Shown here in pieces: positions 40,101-52,200 of a stretch of DNA of 64,000 nt; position 1 is the first letter of the stretch; every line of letters starts with the position of its first letter. The notes under the pieces were generated by a model, which worked only from the letters and a program-made list of their open reading frames with translations, had not been told where the DNA came from and searched no databases. Both the position numbers and the translations under genes were made by a program. Source of the stretch: Hofstenia miamia (lineage: Eukaryota > Xenacoelomorpha > Acoela). Location of the stretch: NCBI GenBank assembly GCA_004352715.1, contig SCFE01000038.1, forward strand, positions 696,852-760,851. Reading direction: 5' to 3'.

Positions 40101-40992
40101 AGACAAGAGATGTTGAAAGTAGTAATAATGCTGATAAAGAAAATCCCAATGTTACATCAGCAGAAAATTTGTTTCAAAATCTTGAGACCGAAACCCCATT
40201 TTCTGAAAGCATGGAGGTAAACTTGACATTTATAGTTTGATTTATTACTTCATTACAGATTCTTTAATAAAATATGTAAATGTACAATAATGCATGATAT
40301 CTTGTTAATCTAGATACGGAATAAAAATGTCACTACACTTTTAGATTTATTTTAGGCATGGGTTAAGAAAGAAAATGATATTATTGAAAATGAAAAAGAT
40401 GGCATTGAATCTTTACAAAAATCACGACCTGAATCTCCAGAATCAATTAAATCTTCAATTCCATCGGCAAAATCACAGTTATCGGATAAATCTGCTCGAA
40501 AACCGAAGCAAAAAGAACAAAAGGAGTTTAAACCGCTGCTTAGTACTCAACCTTTTGGCGAAGGTCTTCCTGAAAAGCCACCTTCTCAAAGCTCTTTTAA
40601 ATCTTTAAAGGGATCTAAGCTCAAAGCTACAATTCCCAGTGAAGCACAATCACGCAGTTCTTCATCAGTTATTGTTGCTAATTCTTACTCACAGGAAAGA
40701 GAAGTTGTAAGCAAGCAATCTAAGAAGGAGTCTGTTCATGACAAAGCTTATGAAGAATTTTCCGAAAATAATACGGCAGTGGAAGATGAAGAAGAGTCTG
40801 AGGAAGAAAGCCTTTCAGATGCTTGGCCACCAATCCAAAAGAATCAACCAACTAAGCCAGACTCTCCACAAGTAAAACAATCCGATGTCCGCAAAGAAGA
40901 GTTAATTGAAAAAACTGAGGTACCAATGATTGATAATGAAAAGGTCAGTGAAATCGAAGTACGATCATCATCACCGGAAAAAGTAAGCTTGG
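29996..40992 (+). CDS. KIAA2012: KIAA2012-like protein, 5' eight exons
   Basis: Inferred exons: 29996-30088, 30146-30493, 35952-36111, 38519-38701, 39452-39612, 39687-39806 (end uncertain), 40073-40216 and 40356-40992. All have AG acceptors and phases that join without a stop (0,0,1,1,0,0,0, then 0 or 1). The first exons match vertebrate KIAA2012 as I remember it: 'SILSRGTG' near the start, 'LLDPTDYF', 'YITRKGELVLFSENFA', a 'DLCKSILTYG' block, and in exon 3 'PGFSAKRYMNKWSFTWDPNM'. The later exons are low-complexity, rich in S, E and K. The molecular role of KIAA2012 is not established, so I give none. A TTTCATTTCAG before the ATG (about 29979) suggests a 5' UTR intron. A donor (GGGTAAGT, 40993) follows the last exon, so the gene continues, either into the gap at 41395 or, by hypothesis, into the minus-strand exons of the next contig. 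An alternative 3' exon may exist at about 39909-39960. Confidence 0.65.
31123..31936. repeat. 814 bp exact duplication, left copy
   Basis: This copy is identical, without indels, to 32049-32862 as far as I can read. Each copy is preceded by a TA microsatellite, and a single-N join (32032) sits just before the second copy. Inside is a C/G-rich segment (about 31738-31773) beginning CAGGGG and ending CCCCTG, like a collapsed MITE. Also inside is a 60-codon frame ('KILYGLYEQSAEIWRKNF..') of unknown nature. Confidence 0.85.
32049..32862. repeat. 814 bp exact duplication, right copy
   Basis: Second copy of the segment at 31123-31936. Its right edge coincides with the point where the EcKinase-like reading frame stops matching its family. 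Confidence 0.85.
32840..33655 (-). pseudogene. EcKinase-like (CHK kinase-like) protein, C-terminally truncated
   Basis: A single 271-residue frame with a clear start ('MSEFLSEQVLQKI'). Family motifs in order: the N-lobe lysine in 'VILKFP' (K62), 'FEREAKIYSDFFP' (E81-x-AKIY), the hinge 'FFIMENLK' (about 124-130) and the catalytic loop H-G-D-L-W-G-N-N (257-264). EcKinase/DUF1679 proteins phosphorylate small molecules (ecdysteroids in the best-known insect case) and are expanded in arthropods; the substrate here is unknown. The family is usually around 400 residues. This frame ends 7 residues after the catalytic loop, losing the metal-binding D-F-Q motif and the C-terminal lobe. The break falls at the edge of the duplicated 814 bp block (32862), so either an insertion or misassembly cut the gene. 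The start is intact and the frame free of stops, so the damage is recent or artificial. It lies antisense in an intron of the KIAA2012-like gene. Confidence 0.8.
36618..37913 (+). mobile_element. mariner-type transposon in an intron
   Basis: The left end TTCAAAAAGTTTTAAGACAAAT (36618-36639) is the inverted copy of the right end (37881-37913), which continues outwards to ATACCCCTCG and a TA dinucleotide, the mariner target site. The outermost ~10 bases of the left end are lost at the single N at 36617. Size (~1.3 kb), TA target and transposase type all fit mariner. Confidence 0.85.
36820..37755 (+). pseudogene. mariner transposase, inactivated
   Basis: The N-terminal helix-turn-helix region is open (36874-37248; 'YTWIMRFKDGREELEDDPREGRPS', then a second HTH with 'ISTGSTFSILTEDL'). 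Catalytic blocks follow in other frames: 'VTGDETWIYQYEPKSK' (first D, about 37255-37300), 'LLHHDNVPAHTV' (second D, about 37540-37575) and 'HPPYSPDLAPSDFF' (third D of the D34D triad, about 37622-37665). Frameshifts and stops between and after these blocks make it dead. Confidence 0.85.
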
Positions 40993-41394
40993 GTAAGTTT
41001 AAGACATTTATTTGCCTATTGAGCAACAATTTTGATTAGAAAATTTTCCTGTTTATGCTATTTTATTCAAATGTTTTCTACAGTGAAAAATTTTGAAATT
41101 TAATAATCTTAAGTTTGAAACTCATTTTTCTTATGATTACATTTTCAAAAGAATTTCTCATAAATAATTCAAATTGTTAATGTTAACACTACAACAATGA
41201 TGGTTTTTTCTCAAACTTTAAGGAAGACTCTTCCATCCTAATGCTTTGGCAAAAATTTAAACTTTAAGATGTCAAATTCAACTTCATCATGAGTGAATAA
41301 AGTTTTTCCTTGTGTGAAATGTCGTCTTTTCCACTGTCAAGGGCTAGAAAAATTGTGAATTTGAATTCAGCTTTTTAGTATATATATATATATA

Positions 41395-42394
41395 NNNNNN
41401 NNNNNNNNNNNNNNNNNNNNNNNNNNNNNNNNNNNNNNNNNNNNNNNNNNNNNNNNNNNNNNNNNNNNNNNNNNNNNNNNNNNNNNNNNNNNNNNNNNNN
41501 NNNNNNNNNNNNNNNNNNNNNNNNNNNNNNNNNNNNNNNNNNNNNNNNNNNNNNNNNNNNNNNNNNNNNNNNNNNNNNNNNNNNNNNNNNNNNNNNNNNN
41601 NNNNNNNNNNNNNNNNNNNNNNNNNNNNNNNNNNNNNNNNNNNNNNNNNNNNNNNNNNNNNNNNNNNNNNNNNNNNNNNNNNNNNNNNNNNNNNNNNNNN
41701 NNNNNNNNNNNNNNNNNNNNNNNNNNNNNNNNNNNNNNNNNNNNNNNNNNNNNNNNNNNNNNNNNNNNNNNNNNNNNNNNNNNNNNNNNNNNNNNNNNNN
41801 NNNNNNNNNNNNNNNNNNNNNNNNNNNNNNNNNNNNNNNNNNNNNNNNNNNNNNNNNNNNNNNNNNNNNNNNNNNNNNNNNNNNNNNNNNNNNNNNNNNN
41901 NNNNNNNNNNNNNNNNNNNNNNNNNNNNNNNNNNNNNNNNNNNNNNNNNNNNNNNNNNNNNNNNNNNNNNNNNNNNNNNNNNNNNNNNNNNNNNNNNNNN
42001 NNNNNNNNNNNNNNNNNNNNNNNNNNNNNNNNNNNNNNNNNNNNNNNNNNNNNNNNNNNNNNNNNNNNNNNNNNNNNNNNNNNNNNNNNNNNNNNNNNNN
42101 NNNNNNNNNNNNNNNNNNNNNNNNNNNNNNNNNNNNNNNNNNNNNNNNNNNNNNNNNNNNNNNNNNNNNNNNNNNNNNNNNNNNNNNNNNNNNNNNNNNN
42201 NNNNNNNNNNNNNNNNNNNNNNNNNNNNNNNNNNNNNNNNNNNNNNNNNNNNNNNNNNNNNNNNNNNNNNNNNNNNNNNNNNNNNNNNNNNNNNNNNNNN
42301 NNNNNNNNNNNNNNNNNNNNNNNNNNNNNNNNNNNNNNNNNNNNNNNNNNNNNNNNNNNNNNNNNNNNNNNNNNNNNNNNNNNNNNNNNNNNNN
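41395..42394. other. Assembly gap, 1000 N
   Basis: Fixed-size gap separating the plus-strand KIAA2012-like exons from the contig holding the minus-strand repeat gene; preceded by a TA microsatellite. Confidence 1.
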
Positions 42395-43382
42395 ATTTAA
42401 TTAGAAACACTTTGATGAGCTATCTGATCAAAAACCTGTACAGATTCATTTCCCAGTTTTTCCCTAAAGTTATGTTACTTCACACAATTTAATACTTGTA
42501 GTTTATATGCATAATTTAAAGAAATACAAATTTCTCGTCAGTTATGTTTACCTGTTTATGAGTAATAAATAAAAAAATTTTAACGAGTATTTCAAAGTTT
42601 ATAGTTGCAAAAAAAGAACTATAAATATCCTGTAAAATTCATACAAATAATTAATAAAAACTATGGATTGTTTTTAATATTTTACTCAGACAAAAAACTA
42701 AAATATCATCAGACTGGCCGTAGAATATATAGTATAATATTGTTGTAAGTTAAATCAGATGTTCCAGTTCAATATCTATGTTTGAAAATTTCTAGCTTTG
42801 TTGACCATAGCGATATTTGGGGAAAATATAATTTGAAAAACATATCCAAGGGCTTAACAATTCAGAGCTCAAAAATATGTATTTATGCCTCTTAAAATTC
42901 CCTATTGAAACTCTAACAACATAATGCCCTCAAAAGATAAATAATAATAGGTTATAATATATATATGTAAGCAATTTTCAGTGGCGCAGCTCGGACACAT
43001 TCAAAGTATTTCATTCAACAACTTAGTAGAAATCGTTGCAAAGAAACATTGGAAATCAATTGATTCTAACTAACATAGTAGATTCGCCACTTAGAACCCA
43101 GTACATTATAAAGTTCTCGACTTTGATCGTAAATATGTTTTGCTATCTTCACCAATAAAAACTTCTTAAACTACAGTATCTTTAGTTCTTACGTATGATT
43201 ATGAACAGCATAGGTGAACATTTTAAATCATGGATCTAAACGAATTTTAACAAATATTTCCATCCGAGGCTGTAAAATTACCCTTTATTTGGCGGAAGTA
43301 TTTTGAAAAATACAGGATCTTTATACATCTCCATTCTGCAGGCATTTCTTAAACAATTATTAGTATAAAATAAGCAAATTTC

Positions 43383-43420
<38 letters not shown>

Positions 43421-43737
43421 TTCAAATTGAACAGTTTGGACCACTTGAAATATTATTAAGCAAATTTTAGTTTTTTTTGCAAAGTTCTTCAATTATAAGA
43501 CATTAATATATTTATTTAAAACTAGAATTATAAGCATTGATACGTTACAGCCCAAAAGACCAATTCTATTTGGTTAACGATTCATATATCATAATTCACA
43601 TCCTATGTTTTAACATAAATCACAATATATGTTGATAATCCTACTAAAATCTACACGTAGAATGAAGAGTGCTTCTTCAAGTGATGCTCATAGAGTAACC
43701 GTAATTTGTACAAATTTAAGTTTTAGAACTCACATAC
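42395..43737. other. Downstream flank of the minus-strand gene
   Basis: No further exon is called with confidence here, although the last listed exon (43738-43812) ends in a donor (AAAG|GTATGT), so the gene must continue. CAGTGGCGCAGCTCGG at 42979-42994 resembles the outer end of invertebrate hAT-type elements, but no partner end is seen. A TA microsatellite lies at about 43386-43413. Confidence 0.4.
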
Positions 43738-45970
43738 CTTTTAGAGTTCCTGATTTGGTGCGAAGATAAACTTTTCCAGTATTTGGATCGGTATACACTT
43801 CGAGAACTTCACCTAATATAATACCATGTAAATAATTAGCTCTAAACTTATTGCATATCAAAGCTACACACCACAAAAAATAAACAGAAAATACACTCAA
43901 AACGAAGGACATCACACGAAAATACCTTCATAAACGTTATCATTATCTTCATTCTCATTGATAGATTCTTGCTCATCACAGCTTGATGATGTTGTTACAG
44001 GGTCCTCCTCAGGTGTTGGCATAAAAATATCTCGTAACTGATTGGCATTTTCTTTCTTTCTTTTAGCTATGTGATTACGCTTCTTTAAATAATTTTGCTT
44101 TGAATAGGAATGCTGCTCAGTGTCTTTTAACTTATATAAGGGTTTTGTAGAACGCTTTGAATTGATTTGATTAACTACCGTTGGGTGTAGAGTGCTACTT
44201 TCTTCATAATGCCGTTGTCTCATGGTTACAATATGTGAAGCCACACCTGGCAGTGGCCTTCGGAAATGTCCCTTGCCAGAATGAATTCTCCGAGGATATC
44301 CCGAGTCGGAAGAATGAACAAAGAATCTTTCATTGCTTAATTGTTTAGAGTCAATATGTTTACCCAATACTGATAAAACATCTCCAGAATCTTCATTGTC
44401 TTCCTGATCAGCTTCTTCTCCCGAATCAGCTTCATCCAAGTTAAAAAGATCAAGAACATGTTGAAGATGATTCTCTAGCGCTTTTATGAAACACTTGTTG
44501 TTTAGGACGAAATTCGATGATCTGACTGCATTTGGATTATCAAGAAAAACTTCTGAAACACCATTATTCCTGAAAAGCCCTCCAACAAAAAGCTTTGGTC
44601 CGCTGTCCTCAAAGACATCAACGAAATCCAATGCTGAGCTTTCTATAAATTAGGTATTGCAGCAAAAATTTCATTGATTAAATAATTTTGCAGTATAGTA
44701 CATATTTTTAATTATCATAGTACAATAATAAATCACTTTACCATCTTTTGTTTTAATATATGTTTTCCCAGTTTCTGGGTCGGTGAACATTTCGAATTCC
44801 TCGCCTTTAGCTCCTTGAGATTTACCAGTTGTTCCAAGAAATATTTTGCCTGTAACTGGATCCACTGAAAGTTGAAAGTCAGGCGGTAATTCTAAAATTA
44901 TTCAGTTTTCGGTGTTTTCATTGTTGAATTTTTTTTGTTTAGTCTAAAGGCTTTTAATATTATTGTATACCTCGCAATTTGCCACTTTTCGTTCTCAAAT
45001 ATATTTTTCCATCTTCTCCTTCCACTACTTCCAAGATTTCACCATCTTCCGTTCTTATGAATTTTTTCCCAGTGACTGGATCGGTGAAAACCTCCATGTT
45101 GGGTGGACCTAAGCAATACTGTTCAGCATGTAAATTATAAGAATTTTCACAGTCATATCCAAATTTCTTATAAAGCTCATAAAAATTCTACATACTGCAT
45201 ATACTTGTGAGATACAAGCATTCAATACATCATTACGTTAATAAAAGTTGAAGGATACATCAAACAGTTACAATAAATGATGTTGAATATTAATTATAAT
45301 GATATAAAAGATAAGCATACACTATTTAGGGATTGATTTCAAAATATGTTCCCTTCATGATATTATATAAAAATATGATTGAAGCATTAGCTTTTGTACA
45401 CAATTTACTATCATTATAAGCTAAATCATAAATAAGAACCTGGTGGTTTCTCTCCAATGTACATTATTCCAGTCTCTGGATCAACGTATAAAGACATTCC
45501 TTCCGGAAGCTCCTTAAGTTTTCCAGATTCTGTGCGCATATATACTTTTCCAGTAGCAGGATCTTTCCAAACTTCGATAGTTTTTCCATCTTTAGTCTTA
45601 ATGAACATTTTTCCGGTCACCGGATCGGTAAACACCTCCATTCCAGGATCTTAACATTAAAATGTTTGAAATCCTTACAATAAATATACCCTACCTTTCT
45701 TTTCCCCAATATAGACCTTTCCTGTAATTGGATCGGTGTAAATCTGCATGTTGCTGGGAAGTTCATGTACTTTTCCACTCTTTGTTCTGAACATGAGTTT
45801 TCCAGTTTTGGGATCAGTGAACACTTCCATCCGTTCCCCACTATCAGTTACAATGTACATCTTTCCGGTTAAAGGATCAACAAATACTTCAAGTTTGGGT
45901 ATCTCTTTTCGTTTCGGTCGTTGTCTTAATTCACCGGTTTCTGGGTCAATATAGTACTCCATTTCATCCT
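43738..45970 (-). CDS. Tandem DP-x-TGK repeat region of a multi-exon protein
   Basis: Seven exons read downwards: 45970-45695, 45649-45440, 45108-44971, 44891-44742, 44642-43926 and 43812-43738 on this contig, preceded by 46390-46250. All are phase 1 at both ends, with lengths of 75-717 nt. The encoded unit alternates 'MEVFTDPKTGKLMFRTKSGK' type modules with 'MQIYTDPITGKVYIGEK' type modules: an aromatic/acidic strand, D-P-x-T-G-K, a short strand and a G-K turn, at least ten units in all. The pattern suggests a beta-hairpin repeat like those in tandem-repeat scaffold proteins. I do not recognise a named family. The 717 nt exon is different: about 238 residues, acidic in the middle, lysine-rich later, with 'LFVGGLF' and 'HVLDLFNLDEADSGEEADQE'. 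No signal peptide or membrane segment is seen. The last exon ends in a donor, so the C-terminus is outside. Confidence 0.8.
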
Positions 45971-46249
45971 CTAAAATCGACGTGGATAATAGTGGGTATC
46001 TCATTTCAAATTTTGTCATAATTTTTCAATAGTTTCAAATTCCTACAATATCTTTTTTGCATTGAAATGCAAGCTTGAAATATTAAACGCTTTCAAAAAT
46101 ATTTAAATACATTACGAATGACGTAGGTTTTTGAATTAAATACACGGCAAATAGGCCTTATATTTAAACTTAAGAATTATATTCATAATATATTTTCATC
46201 AAGAACCTTATGTGTAGCATATGTAAAATGTAACAAAGATATAAGAAAC

Positions 46250-49200
46250 CTTCGCCCAATATTTCTGCGAGTTTAGTCCCCCATAATCTAGCTGCAACTT
46301 TGGCATCGAAGTTAAAATCAGTGCCTGAATACATCTGTGATAAAACCGCAGCGGCGATGAGAGTGGCTCTTCTGTACAAACCCTTTTTGCCTAAAATTCA
46401 GATACCGTTTGAAAATATACAATAAGCGACTAATATAACTACAAACTAATAAAATGAAAATTTTTAAATCTAAATGAAGTGGATAAATTTAAGAAATTCT
46501 CTAAGCAAGAGCTTAAGCTAAAGCAGGCATGCGAAAACCTTTGTGTTTCTTAATTTTCTTAATCTTGATGTCACTTTGCGTTATGGTCGCCATCTCAAAC
46601 TGTTGATGTGATTTAAGCGGATCGTTCACACCAGATCGTAGGATGGCACTTTGCATACGAGACCAACTTCCTTCTTTCTCGATAATTTCCACCGAGATAG
46701 TTGGCGTGAATTCGTACTCGGAGTCCTTTCAGACATAGATTTAAACCTTGAAATTAACAGAAATCTATTCACAAAAATCATTTGAATTAAGATGAAATTG
46801 AGTCGAGGGAAATATTTGCGGTTTCATTGAAAAATAATTTCCTTAAATCTTGTATCCCATGGAAGTGAAACCAACTTAAACTTAAACTTCCAGCACGTTC
46901 TTGAAAATTCCATGTTAATGCTTGAAATCATACTATAAGTTGATGTTAAAACCTTAAAAACATTTCGGTTGGTTCCTTAGTGTATAAATTTGAATCAGAG
47001 TCATATTTTTGCTGAAAATTTTAAGTAAAAACTAAATTGTTTGATTTTTTTCAGTTTTCTGTCTACCATGCAAGGTGTTATAATTGCAGTGAAAATCATT
47101 CCTCGTTATTAAAAACAAAATGAACCAACCCTATTTGTTCCACTGATATATTCTAAATGTGCAACCTAAAGTTTTTTCTGATTTTAACGATACTTTTACT
47201 TTCAAGCATTAGACTGGATTTTACAAGAATTTGCAACAAATTTAAAGTTTAAGTTGGTTTCACTTCCATGGTACAGCATTAATCCTAAATAACTTAGGCA
47301 GTTTATACAATTTGTGATGATTTCTAAAAAACTCTCATAAACATACCAAATAATAAAGATATTTAAAAACAAAAACATCACTAGATAGACATTCGTCTTC
47401 TTGCCAACTTTCATCCTTAATGCATACCCCAGTGTGAACATCTCCAGGTGCTTCTTTGAAAAGTTCACATTTTCAAACACTTCAGGCAATAAGAATAATT
47501 CTTATCACAAATGGTGACCATACCAGAGGAACATATTTCCCAGTGATAGATGTGTCAATATTCCCATATTTCCAAATTTCTTAAGTCTAATATGCTTGGA
47601 AAAAATTACTTAAAAATTGAGATCAAACCGATTGTATGAATACAATAAGTGGTGTAAAAAAGAATTAAATTAACAAAAAATCAACCAATGATGACACATT
47701 TACAAAAAACGTTTGTATGTGATGCTGTTTTCAAGTGAAGGATATGTGAATTTTATTTGTTTGTTTTCATCTTAGAAACTTATACAATTTCATATTCATA
47801 ATATTCAATAAATTGATCATATTTAGAAATTAAATTAATAAATTTTGCCTGTCTATGAAACACTTCGTTACAATTATTTGAGTAATAATTTTGAATAAGG
47901 ATAATTGCACACAGTTTGGCTGACCCGACCGGAGCTAAAAAAAGCTGGATCTTTTTAAAGACAATAACAAACTTTCCTGTGTTTTAAAGCCTTTATTATT
48001 TTGTTAGGCCTTTTTCTTCTGCAAAAAACCTTTAAATTAAAATCAAAGTATGCTAAAACGCGCAAGGCTCAGGACGCCTCAAAAAAATACATAAAATTGG
48101 TTTAAATCCAAATTTTAACACACAAAAAATAGTTTTTTCTTTGGAAAAGAAGCAAGAAAACCATCTTTAAAACCTATTAATTTGATTATTGAAGCACTTT
48201 TCTTTGATAAAATTTTACCCAAAATGGAAAGAGTTGGCTTAAGGTTGACTGTGTGTAAAATTTAAAATATTAAATGAGCAAAAACTGAAAATGAATGTTT
48301 AAATCTATGCTGAAAACATTTTCTTTCTGCCAGAAATTCTCGTCATCAGAGAATGCTGCTGACAGCTCTGAAAAACTGTTGAGGATCTCTGTTGACTGCC
48401 GAGACAGCAAATCCGAAAACTCAGAATCATTCTTCGAATTGGCGAAAAAGGTCTTATGACTCATTCTACGTGAAAAAACTAGAGAAACTATTTTAAATTA
48501 CTAAACTAGCAGTTACCACGCGCGAGATACATCTCATCTTCTTGGGAGAAATCGTAACCATTCACTGGAAATTAAATATTTAGGCTCTTAAACAAGAAAG
48601 TGATTTCATAAAAAATTCATAATTTTATATGATTTTCTATTCTAATCAAGCTTAACATGATTGATTTATTGATATATTTTACATTCAGAGTTGTGCCCGG
48701 GCTTGAAATTCTTAAATTTTGAACGGACTTTCAATTTTGTTATAGTGTATTATGGTTATAACATTATCTGTAAATTAGTCAGATTGAAAAAATACAATAT
48801 AAATAGTTTATATGTACAACAAGGAATGTTAGATATCTAGCATTCCCTGCCCTTCAATGAAGCTTTGATATCATGCAATGAGAAGATAATAATCGATCAT
48901 TACAAGCATTGCTATTAAGCTCTCAACAAGTAAATTCACTTGAATTACTGCAATCAATCCGGACTTTTTAATGTACAGTTTTTGAGCTTTTGTTTCAATT
49001 AATATAATATTAGCAAAATATTTAAAATAATGTGTACCATAAAATGATATTTTGATCTCAATGAGCCAGGTCTGAGCTCCAAAATTAGCCCCGGTCACAA
49101 CTCTGTATAAATTATGTCAAAAATAATGTAAGTGAACCCCATCTTCCAATGTAGATAGACTTCTTTTGATCACTTTCAAGATTATTCTGTTAATTCTTTA

Positions 49201-52200
49201 GGAAATTCACACCATTATAAAGGCCCAAAAATCACATCCATAAATTCTTACTTACCTCTTAGTTTCTTTAGTAAATTTTTAGCCAAAATACTGCTATAGA
49301 GATTCTTCATGTTTTCAATAACTAAGAAAGGTTAAGCTCTCATAAACTAATAGAATCATACGTTTCTCCTTCATTTCTAATTCATGGCCAACATTGAGGA
49401 ACTCGCCACCAGGAACCATCACAAACACCCCCTTTTCATCTTTGACATCTAAGTGCAATACGCTTCAATCTCTTAAAAATGTAGATTTAAGCTTGAGTCA
49501 AACTTAAATTACTTCATTCAATTCAACATTCTGTTACAAAAGTGTTAAAGTTACCTTTAAAAAATTTAATGGCATTTGTATTATTGTAAACATCAAAATT
49601 TTGATAATTATTGGAATTCTTGTCAAGGTTTGCACTAATTTAGAAAAATATATATATATTATGAATATTAAAGCGTGTATTTTTCAAATGTTTACCTGAA
49701 AATACATCTTTCTTTTTGTCTTGGACGACTGTCTTTTGCTGTAGTTTCGGAGCTTTCTTCGCTCCTTTCAAAGCTTTTGTTGGTTTGGAGGAAAATGCAG
49801 AGTTGTTTTTTACTGTTGGACTATCCACTAAAAATAACACAATATACTGAATTTTTTAACAATCGTTGCTAAAAACAAGGACAATGTGAACTGGCTTTGC
49901 TAAAAGACCCAGAAAAAAAATTTTCTTTATAAAGTTATCATGATGTATTCAATTAAAAGTATTTATCATAGGCTTATCTCTACGAGTGTCGATTAAATCA
50001 TTTTAGTTGCAAAAATAGAAGCCATCGGAAATGATCAGAAATGCTTTACTAAGACGGTCAAAAGATATTTCAAAACCATTGAGAAGGCAAAATTTACTTA
50101 GCACCGTAATTTGGTTTAATCAATTTGGAGAGAATTGTATACTAATGTTTATAGCTCGCAAAACAGGGCTTTTGACTCTCAGCAAAAATTACAGTAAACT
50201 TGAAATGATCAGAAATGCTTTACTAAGACGGTCAAAAGATATTTCAAAACCATTGAGAAGGCAAAATTTACTTAGCACCGTAATTTGGTTTAATCAATTT
50301 GGAGAGAATTGTATACTAATGTTTATAGCTCGCAAAACAGGGCTTTTGACTCTCAGCAAAAATTACAGTAAACTTCTATTTACAATTAATTCAAAAGAGA
50401 AAGGACTTAATTATTGCAAAGAAATAAAATACAGTTTGATCTTCTGTTAAAAGCATGAAAATTGGACACTAAATCTGTGGAAAAGATGTATCACATTACA
50501 GAAATTATTTTGGAGTAGTAAGGAATACGTAAACGAAATACTCTTAAATATATACTAATGTATAAAACTACAAACAGTCTATAGAAGAAAAACTCGTAGG
50601 TTGGCAAACCAAAAAATTCACGTTTTATTGATCAGAAAATCTTAAAAAATACACTTGATTAAAAATGTGGACATGGCTGCACGGAAATATATTGTAAAAA
50701 ACTTGGGAAAAGCTTCTTTGCTACTGAAAGTGATTAATAATTTATTTTTATTTCTCGAAACAATAAAATTTAACAAGTTATCAGAGTGAACACTTACTCA
50801 TTAAAAACAGAATTTATACAGAAAAAAATATATCCATAGGGTAATTTTGTTAATAAAAATTAATATTGCAAACGGCAACTTTTTATGTAGATAAAATGAT
50901 GAAAAACTTCGTTTGTTAAATTAAAATAAACGTATTCAATTTGGAACAATGCAATAAGTAATTCACAAAAAAGGCACAATATATCGAGTCCAATATATAA
51001 AATTTTCCATTCATATTTAATTGAAAAACGAAGTAAATATCGTTACTGTAATGAAAGTAATTAGTACTCACTTATCAATGCATTAAATGGCTCGGTACAT
51101 GCGAAACTTAAGCGACCACCTGTAGTTGATACGTATGGCCAATTGTTGGCTTGCACAGTTGAGAAATATAACTGATATTAAACTTTAACCGAGACGTGAA
51201 AAAGTTATGAATGTTACTGAAATCTGGAAAATAAGTCATTCTAACGGAGACGAATTAGATTCTTTTGCTAGTTATATATATATATATATTTATAAACAGG
51301 AGAATAAAGTAAGTCAATAAATGAAAATTGTACATTATTGCACTATAATTTAAAAATTTGGCTTTCTACATTCGGTATTCATCACGCCAGCATTTTTAGG
51401 AGTTCAGGTACTAACTGAGTAAGTGAGAAGTTTGTGCTTTTTTGTTACATTTTCTGTGTTGACTATTTGACAAGTCAAAAATTGTGAAATTCTAGTTACA
51501 ATAATAGCCAATCCTAAATCCCTATTTTAGATAAAATAAATGATAAGTGAAATAAATTATTTCTGGCATTTAAATCTTATTTATTTTATATTTATTGATT
51601 AAAATGCGATCATATTTTAAATTCAGCTCAATTTAGCTCACAAATTGGAAAATTAGGTATTTATAATTGTGACATCAAGAATATCTTGTTGAATATAGAA
51701 ATATTTTTTGTTCAATTACAGGAAATACATTTGAAATGAATTGTCTTACTTTTAATGATATTCTATACTTACGTTGAGCACTTGCAAACATATCCACCGC
51801 AGGCTTGTTAAGTTTTTCCATTTTCTCAGCCTCTTGTTGCTTAGCTTTTTTGGCTTCTTCTTTTTTCTTTTTCGCTTCAAGTTTTGCACGCTCAGCTTCT
51901 TCCTTTGCGATTTTCTCCAGACGGGCTTCTTCTTCTGCTTCGCGTTCTCTTTGTTCTGCTAGCTTACGCTCTTCTTCGACTCTTTGTCGTTCAAGCCTAA
52001 TAGATATTGATTGATATATGCATTTTTTTATTAGATATAGCTATCTATTGACTGTAACATCACTAGTATTACAAAAAAATAAAATTTAAAATGAAGAAAG
52101 TAAGAAACTTTTGAGTTAAAAAATTCTGAGAGAATGTGTATTCTAAAAATCAAATAGCCAATAGATTATCAAACTAATACGATGTCGATAATTTCATTAT

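Noticed and set aside
46514-46516. TAA after 'GFRMPALA' as the end of a separate gene
   Set aside because: Not excluded, but a phase-matched donor just upstream (46539) joins smoothly to the next exon with a continuous lysine-rich stretch, so I favoured one gene.
50031-50450. 139-codon plus-strand frame as a gene
   Set aside because: It is open only because an exact 174 bp unit is duplicated in frame; no family, start context or splice support.
51774-52014. Plus-strand F/S-rich frames
   Set aside because: They are the antisense of the E/K/R coiled-coil exons on the minus strand.
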